From assembly GCA_025330725.1 (NCBI GenBank), contig JAIWND010000035.1, positions 186,001 through 250,000 on the forward strand: a DNA stretch of 64,000 bases, written 5' to 3'. This DNA comes from Chlamydoabsidia padenii (lineage: Eukaryota > Mucoromycota > Mucoromycetes > Mucorales > Cunninghamellaceae). Position numbers and translations under genes: made by a program. Of this stretch, positions 58,489 to 64,000 are shown piece by piece. Under the pieces are notes generated by a model, which saw only the letters and a program-made list of their open reading frames with translations, did no database searches and was not told the DNA's origin. The stretch's first letter is position 1; each line of letters begins with the position of its first letter.

Positions 58489-59353
58489 ATGAATCTAGGG
58501 ACACTTCTACGATGGATAAAAGGTAGGTATCAAAACAAGTACTCTATGATCTTTGTAATCTTATTCATACTTCTCTCCCTCTTTTTTAAAATGTATATTA
58601 CCTTGACTATCCATACACTTTGACAACCCACTCAGGTAATATGGACTTTACTATGTTTCAGGGAAACACTCACTCACATTTATTCCCATGGCTTTTAGTA
58701 GTAACTCCTCCATCTCAACAATCAATTAGATTTCACCAGATACAAGATGGATTCTATTCTACAGTCATTAGGCAAGTGCTCACCCCTTGTACTTTATTAA
58801 TGATTAACCCTTCTTCTTATTATAGTAAAGGCAGTCGCTTCATGGAACCGTGCCTAAAGATTATGCACAGATGACTCCCGACGCTTCTTTGTAATGTGGC
58901 GGTTAGGTACGGTGTCATAATAAAATAAGTAGGATGTACTTTCCTATTTGCTTACTGACACATCAATGACTTTTTTTTTTTCTTTCTTTTAGTTTGGTAG
59001 GATCATGTCAAACTGCTCTTTGGGTCCTAGGGTTAGTGGATGGTTATATATGAAAAATCAGTTGAATCTGATTACATTGGCGGGCGGAATCAAGCGATGG
59101 GGGTCCTCTCAAAATAAAGAAGCTGTATGGTGCCGATCTAGTCGCACGTGGACAATACATTGTCACCTGAAGGACACTACCACAGAAGGATGGTGTCCCT
59201 TAAAGGTATGTTATTATTAGCTACAAAATGGATACTATTTACTAATATACGTCATCTTGTTTGGTATAGGAACTGTTTAAAGTAGTGTGTCAGATTCTTG
59301 TTCAAAACAATTGGAATCCCGCTCTTCACCAAAATGGGGAAAACTCGATGTAA
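58489..59353 (+). CDS. Unknown 172-aa protein, five exons
   Basis: Exons 58489-58522, 58636-58771, 58831-58890, 59001-59205 and 59270-59353 join in phase to 172 aa and end at a TAA. The protein begins MNLGTLLRWIKGNMDFTMFQ and contains SIRFHQIQDGFYSTVIRQSL, then HGTVPKDYAQMTPDASL, a Trp/Cys-rich part (VWCRSSRTWTIHCHLKD), and ELFKVVCQILVQNNW. I recognise no family. Intron 2 appears to be a GC-AG intron (ATTAG|GCAAGT); two other introns have competing acceptors (TATAG or AAAG, TTTTAG or GGTAG), and only the second choice in each keeps a long frame. The consistent phasing over four introns supports a real gene, but it is the weakest of the accepted models. Confidence 0.5.
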
Positions 59354-59416
59354 TCTTCTTCTATCGTCAACTTCTTCTTCTCCGCCATCACTTTTTTTTA
59401 TGGAACATTGGTTATC

Positions 59417-60523
59417 ATGGAATCTCAACAATCTATGCACTACAACCTAGGCACTCACCCCACCAAAGACACTATTAAACTGATGACTTTGTTATTGGAA
59501 AAAGTCATTGCTGTGAACGACACCATTCTCTCAACAACTAGAGACAATTCTCATGGGGTAATGGGAACACTACAACGAAACAACAATGAATTCAGCAACA
59601 ACGACCATCGATCTACTACTCGAATAATGTCAGCACCCAACGCTTACTCTTGCTTCCATGCTCGGTCCATTCCTAGCATATCCATACAAGCCTACCTCAC
59701 TCGTATTCTGAAATACTGCCCTTGTACGAACGAATGCTTCCTGGCCATATTGGTATACTTTGATCGCATGGCAAAATCGAACTCTCGCACTCCAACCATG
59801 ACTCTTCGAATTGACTCTTACAATATCCACCGGCTCATTATTACTGGGGTCATGATTGCAAGCAAGCTCTTCTCGGATGTCTTTTTTACCAACGCACGGT
59901 ATGCAAAGGTAATTCAAAAAAGGAAATACAAGTATCTGTTGACTAACTAAAAAATGCTTTTACTCTTATTTTAGGTCGGCGGACTTGGTGTATCTGAACT
60001 CAACATACTGGAAACCGAATTCTTGGCTTTGAACGACTACAAGCTCTTTGTCACCATTGAAGAATTTCAGCATTATGGTGATCAGCTTTTACTACATGGG
60101 AAAACGTATCACAATGGTACCAATGGGTTGATGGCACATGGATCTGAAATAATCGAAAACGATAATCTGACAACAACAGCAACACATCCTATCAGTACCA
60201 CTACTTACACTAATACGGACATGGGTACGGCGTTTGGGACGGCAAGAATAGGGATACCATCACCGGAAAGGAATCAAGAAAAGGATTATGATATCAATAC
60301 AGCACAGGCAACAAGCTATTCCAACCCAGTAACATCTATGAAAGACCTGCATCGGAAATCGGATGAAATTGACCAACATCGTCTCTTCAAACGACCTAGT
60401 TTCAGGACATTCACCACCCTGCAGCCGGAACCCAGCAATGATAATGTATGCTATTCGACACCAAGTACTAACCAGTCAACTTTACCAACACCACCCTCTG
60501 CCTCACCTACTTCTGATCATTAA
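59417..60523 (+). CDS. Pho80/Pcl-like cyclin
   Basis: Two exons (59417-59908, 59975-60523) give 346 aa. The start MESQQSMHYN is preferred over an upstream TTG. The cyclin box spans about residues 15-205. It includes DTIKLMTLLLEKVIAVND, RSIPSISIQAYLTRILKYCP, then FLAILVYFDRMAK, NIHRLIITGVMIASKLFSDV and VGGLGVSELNILETEFLALN. This is the pattern of PHO85-type cyclins such as Pho80, which bind the kinase Pho85 and link it to phosphate and nutrient signals. The C-terminal 140 residues are disordered and Ser/Thr/Asn-rich. Which Pho85 pathway it serves cannot be told. Confidence 0.93.
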
Positions 60524-61557
60524 TGGATAGGTGCTTACTTTTTAGTCTAGTCTTCACCTTTTTTTAGATATAGATACCTCACAAAACATATATAATAGTT
60601 ACCCTCCCTTGCCATATATACTTCCTCATTATTATAAACTGTCTATTACAATAAAAAGTAACTTTATATACAATGAATCTAACATTAATTGGTACTTGGT
60701 TTGGAGAACTTGTCATGAATAATGCCATCATACAATGTAAACCATCTAGTCTTATTTTTTTTGGAATCACTCGGTTTAAAATTTAAAAGACACTAGTGAA
60801 TGGTTTATGATTTAATATTTTTTTTCTCACCAGTGAGCACCTAAAAAGATACAGTTTACCACACCTTGGTAAAAATCAACCAATTCATCCTTCCTATCGA
60901 ACTCGACCGTACAATATCGTTGAAACACCAAGATTATACATGCGGAGTTGAAATGGCGTGCCACCCAGTTTCCCTTACCCCACATCAATGCATAGAATAC
61001 ACCTGTCGTACATTGATAGAACTAATTCTTTATAGAGAGCGGGCCTAATAGGGGTAAATCAAGCAATAGACATTTTAAACAGAAAACCATGTATACTGAT
61101 GTTTTACTTTATCATGCTATCTTACCCCACTAAGATTTGGAAAGGCTCTCTGCCTTAATGGACAAGTGATGCTAATGATTAACGATGACTTTTACTTGTT
61201 CTTTGCAAGAAAAAAAAAAAAAAAAAGAAGTCTGGTTCCTTTTCGTACTTTTTCAGATCCCCTCTACATGGCTCCCTGTTCTTTTCAGCAATATTCCAAT
61301 TCCGACATTTATGCATGATATCAGATTAAAATTCCGCCCATTAGACAATGAGATCTAAAATAGTAAATGATAGTTTATTCATTCAATAGAGATATAGGAT
61401 ATGTTCAAGTAAGGTATTAATAGAAGTATAAAGAGGGTGAGAAGTACATAGTTAATGAGTATATTTTACAAAAAAACAAAAAATAAAAAAGTGAATAGTA
61501 CAAATAAAAAGAGGGGAAGGGAGAGTCATAAAAAGGAGAGAGAGAGAGGGTACTATA
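60524..61557. other. Convergent intergenic region
   Basis: 1.03 kb between the cyclin and ammonium transporter 3' ends. It contains A and T tracts, a weak motif variant AAAATTCCGCCC near 61329, and AATAAA-type signals. The 60-codon frame at 60866-61048 has no family resemblance. No gene seen. Confidence 0.6.
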
Positions 61558-63307
61558 CTAAACATTGTTAAGTTGAGTAGGTAGAGTAGCTGTCTTTTCT
61601 ATTTCAATTTCACCTCCAGGGGAAGATTGTTGATGGACTTCACGGACCCGTTCAGACACCACCTTTTGTTGACCATTGATAGGATCGACAGTAACGATCT
61701 TGTCCACGTGGTAGTATGCCATTTCCCCGATTTCAGCCGCGTCCAGACCTTGAAGTTCCATTTCAGGATCTATACGCAGAGACAAGCCAGGAATACGATC
61801 CATGATCATCAAAATCAAAAGAGTCATAAAGAAGGACCATGAAGCACCAGCCGTGGCATCAGCAAATTGATATCCGATTTGAATCCAGTGTTGATTCATC
61901 CATCCACCAGGAATATCAGTTGATCCATCCAATCCTGCAATATATGATTCAGCAAAGATACCCTATTGAAAAGAAGAAGGAAAAGGTTTTTAGTTTTCCA
62001 TGCATGAGTCGGGGTTTCCATTTATACTTACGGTTAAAATGCTTCCGACATAACCACCCACACCATGGACAGCAAAGACATCCAAAGCATCATCATAGTT
62101 AAACATGTGTTTCAGATGGACGGCAAAATTACAAGCAATAGCTCCCAAGAAGCCAATAGCCACACTAGGACCAGGACCGACAAATCCAGAAGCAGGGGTA
62201 ATCGCCACCAAACCAGCAACCGCACCAGAGCAGAATCCAAGAGCAGTAAATTTACGTTCAATACGATAGTCCAAACACATCCAGGTGATAGCACCTACTG
62301 CAGCTGCCAAATTAGTCACCACACATGCCATAGCAGCGCGCAAGTTGCCTGAAAGTGCCGATCCACCATTGAATCCAAACCACCCAAACCAAAGTAATGC
62401 GGTACCTAATTAAGTCATAAAGATGAGTGAGTATAGGTAATACATTCCCTTTTCCCCTCTCCTTTTTTTTTTTTGTTCCTTACCCAAAATCACATTGGAC
62501 ATGTTGTGGGGTTTAAAGTCATGAGCATGAGACAGACTTCCATGACCTTGACGTTTTCCTAATACCAAAGCATAAGCAAGACTGGCAAAACCACTGGAGA
62601 TATGGACTGGAGTACCACCGGCAAAATCAAGACCACCAAGTTTGGCACTCCATCCATTAGGGTTCCAAGTCCAACATGCAATCACATCATAAACAAGAGT
62701 TGACCAGATAAACATAAAGATGATCATAGGTAACAATCGTCCTCTTTCAGCTGCTGAGCCAATGGCCAAAGCGGGAGTTAATGCAGCAAACATACATTGG
62801 ACTATATTAAAAAAGAAAAAGAAACAATGATGCAAATTAGATAAAGAGATATGCCTTTTTTATTATCCTTTGTGGTACTTACAGATCATAAAGACAAGAT
62901 CAGGAATGGATTTACTGCCAATAGAAGGATCACCAAGTACACCACGCAAGAAAGCATTATCGAGATTACCAATAAAGGAAGATGCGTTTCTGCTGAATGT
63001 CAAACTGTAACCCCAAATAAACCACTAATCAAAAGAAAAAAAAAAAGGTAGAAGAAGTATGTACAAAAATGAGTGAGTCTTTGTATAGTTTGATTTTCTT
63101 TTTTTTTTCTTTTCCCTTTACCTGAACAGTGACGACCACAAGTGAAAGTACTGAACACATAATTAAAGACAAGGCATTTTTAGATCTAGCCATACCAGAG
63201 TAAAAATAACCCACACCAGGAATCATCAACCATACAAGTGCAGTTGAAGCTAAAATCCAAGAGATATCACCAGCGGAGAATCCTGTACCATAAGTAGGGT
63301 CAGGCAT
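61558..63307 (-). CDS. Ammonium transporter (Amt/MEP family)
   Basis: Five exons (63307-63122, 63024-62883, 62801-62484, 62405-62032, 61962-61558) give 474 aa, normal for fungal MEP proteins. Eleven membrane spans are visible, starting ISWILASTALVWLMIPGVGY. Diagnostic segments include MARSKNALSLIMCSVLSL, the family signature LDFAGGTPVHISSG with the first pore His, TALLWFGWFGFNGGSAL, and DALDVFAVHGVGG with the second pore His. The protein takes up ammonium at the plasma membrane. Both pore His are kept. The cytosolic tail is about 85 residues. Five GATA-type sites lie within 360 nt upstream, suggesting nitrogen regulation. Confidence 0.96.
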
Positions 63308-64000
63308 GTTTAATGAGAATGTATAATCGTTGGTGAAGAGGAAGAAGAAGAAAAAGTAAAGTGTAGAGGAAGAAGAGAGGTGGAAAAGCGGAACATGGGA
63401 AAGCTATTTTTATAAATGGAAGAAAAAGATAAAGATTAAAACCCCGACTTTGACCTTTTCTTATTTCTTATCAGGAAGAATAGATAGGCATTTGCTGTGA
63501 TTAAAAATGTTATCAGCACCTTATTTGATCACACCTCGTTTTGCTTGAGCCACTGGATCATGAGAAACAACATAAATAATAACCCAAAGAGCAATGAATA
63601 GATGATCTCTTTATCAGAAACAATGTTCGATCTTGTTACCGGGTTTTTATCGCTTATCTACAATCGTGATCATCAATGCAACTTGTCAAAAACAGACATG
63701 CGTTTTCTTTATTGTTTGTTTATTCATACATTGCGCCACACAATTCATCACTTTACATGATGGAATAGAGAGTATGGCTTCTTTTTCATCATATGACAAA
63801 GTCCTCCTCCTCCCCGGTTACCAAGATAAGACATGTAACATTATTGACCAATGATATTGCTCCCCCTTCTTTTTCGATCTCTTGTAATGGATAACTTGAC
63901 AGGGGGAAGTACTTGCTTTTGGTTTCATCCATTGATATGATCATTCAAAGATGCATGAATTCAAGTGGTTTACTGCTCCGAAAGATTTGTCGGAAATTGA
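63308..64000. other. Ammonium transporter upstream region, window end
   Basis: 693 nt with the GATA cluster and one motif variant. The 73-codon frame at 63633-63854 starts at a non-ATG codon or low-quality start and has no family resemblance. No gene seen. Confidence 0.6.
63427..63660. promoter_or_regulatory. Cluster of GATA sites upstream of the ammonium transporter
   Basis: Matches to the HGATAR core at 63427-63432 (AGATAA), 63467-63474 (CTTATCAG), 63510-63516 (TTATCAG), 63611-63617 (TTATCAG) and 63653-63660 (CTTATCTA). Fungal nitrogen regulators of the AreA/Gln3 type bind such sites. A CCCCGAC form of the recurrent motif lies at about 63440-63447. Confidence 0.6.

Overview
This window is nuclear DNA of a filamentous fungus, most likely an early-diverging Mucoromycota species (Mucorales-like). 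The signs are AT-rich sequence, many short GT-AG introns (about 40-120 nt), homopolymer T tracts in introns and 5' regions, tight gene packing, and family content typical of that group: an HSPA12-type Hsp70, a HAL-type kinase, an HP1-like chromo/chromoshadow protein, a PPZ phosphatase and an SMCR8-like DENN protein. No virus, transposon, CRISPR array, rRNA or tRNA gene was recognised. All exon structures below were assembled by hand from splice signals, reading phase and protein-family continuity.

Layout. 1-2007 has no firm gene. 2008-3432 (+) is a low-complexity protein. 3912-5853 (-) is a PPZ/PP1-type phosphatase. 6964-8732 (-) is a secreted alginate-lyase-fold protein. 8983-13925 (-) is a 12-exon SMCR8-like protein. 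14258-14886 (-) is YOP1/REEP. 15261-16052 (+) is a J-domain protein, 16167-17934 (+) a TRIP4/Rqt4-like zinc-finger protein and 18863-21597 (+) a Kelch-BTB protein. 21598-24636 is gene-poor with one decayed gene. 24637-26315 (-) is a HAL-family kinase, 26969-27596 (+) ribosomal protein uL6 and 28472-30886 (-) an HSPA12-like Hsp70. 31454-32090 holds broken coding-like sequence. 32540-33562 (-) is an AKTIP/FTS-like UEV, 33800-36484 (-) CPSF3, 36733-37742 (+) a multi-span membrane protein, 37994-39306 (+) an HP1-like protein, 39393-40741 (+) an SDR and 41438-42323 (+) a FUN14 protein. 42635-43031 (-) is a small secreted Cys-rich protein. 43879-46095 (-) is malic enzyme. 46299-46791 is unresolved. 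47111-48552 (+) is a CUE/PPxY protein, 48834-52718 (-) a membrane-anchored amidohydrolase, 52924-54704 (+) the mitochondrial ATP synthase beta subunit, 55035-57670 (+) a disordered protein, 58489-59353 (+) an unknown 172-aa protein, 59417-60523 (+) a Pho80-like cyclin and 61558-63307 (-) an ammonium transporter.

Most genes are unrelated housekeeping functions: translation, mRNA 3' processing, energy metabolism, membrane shaping, chromatin, signalling and nitrogen uptake. There is no operon-like logic; several pairs share short divergent promoters. The most striking non-genic signal is a short motif, consensus AAATCCCGAC / GTCGGGATTT, that recurs in intergenic DNA, usually 40-300 nt upstream of start codons. 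The most interesting genes are the SMCR8-like DENN protein, two genes with micro-exons (15 and 17 nt), and the small secreted Cys-rich protein. A cluster of GATA sites lies upstream of the ammonium transporter, and four loci look like decayed genes.
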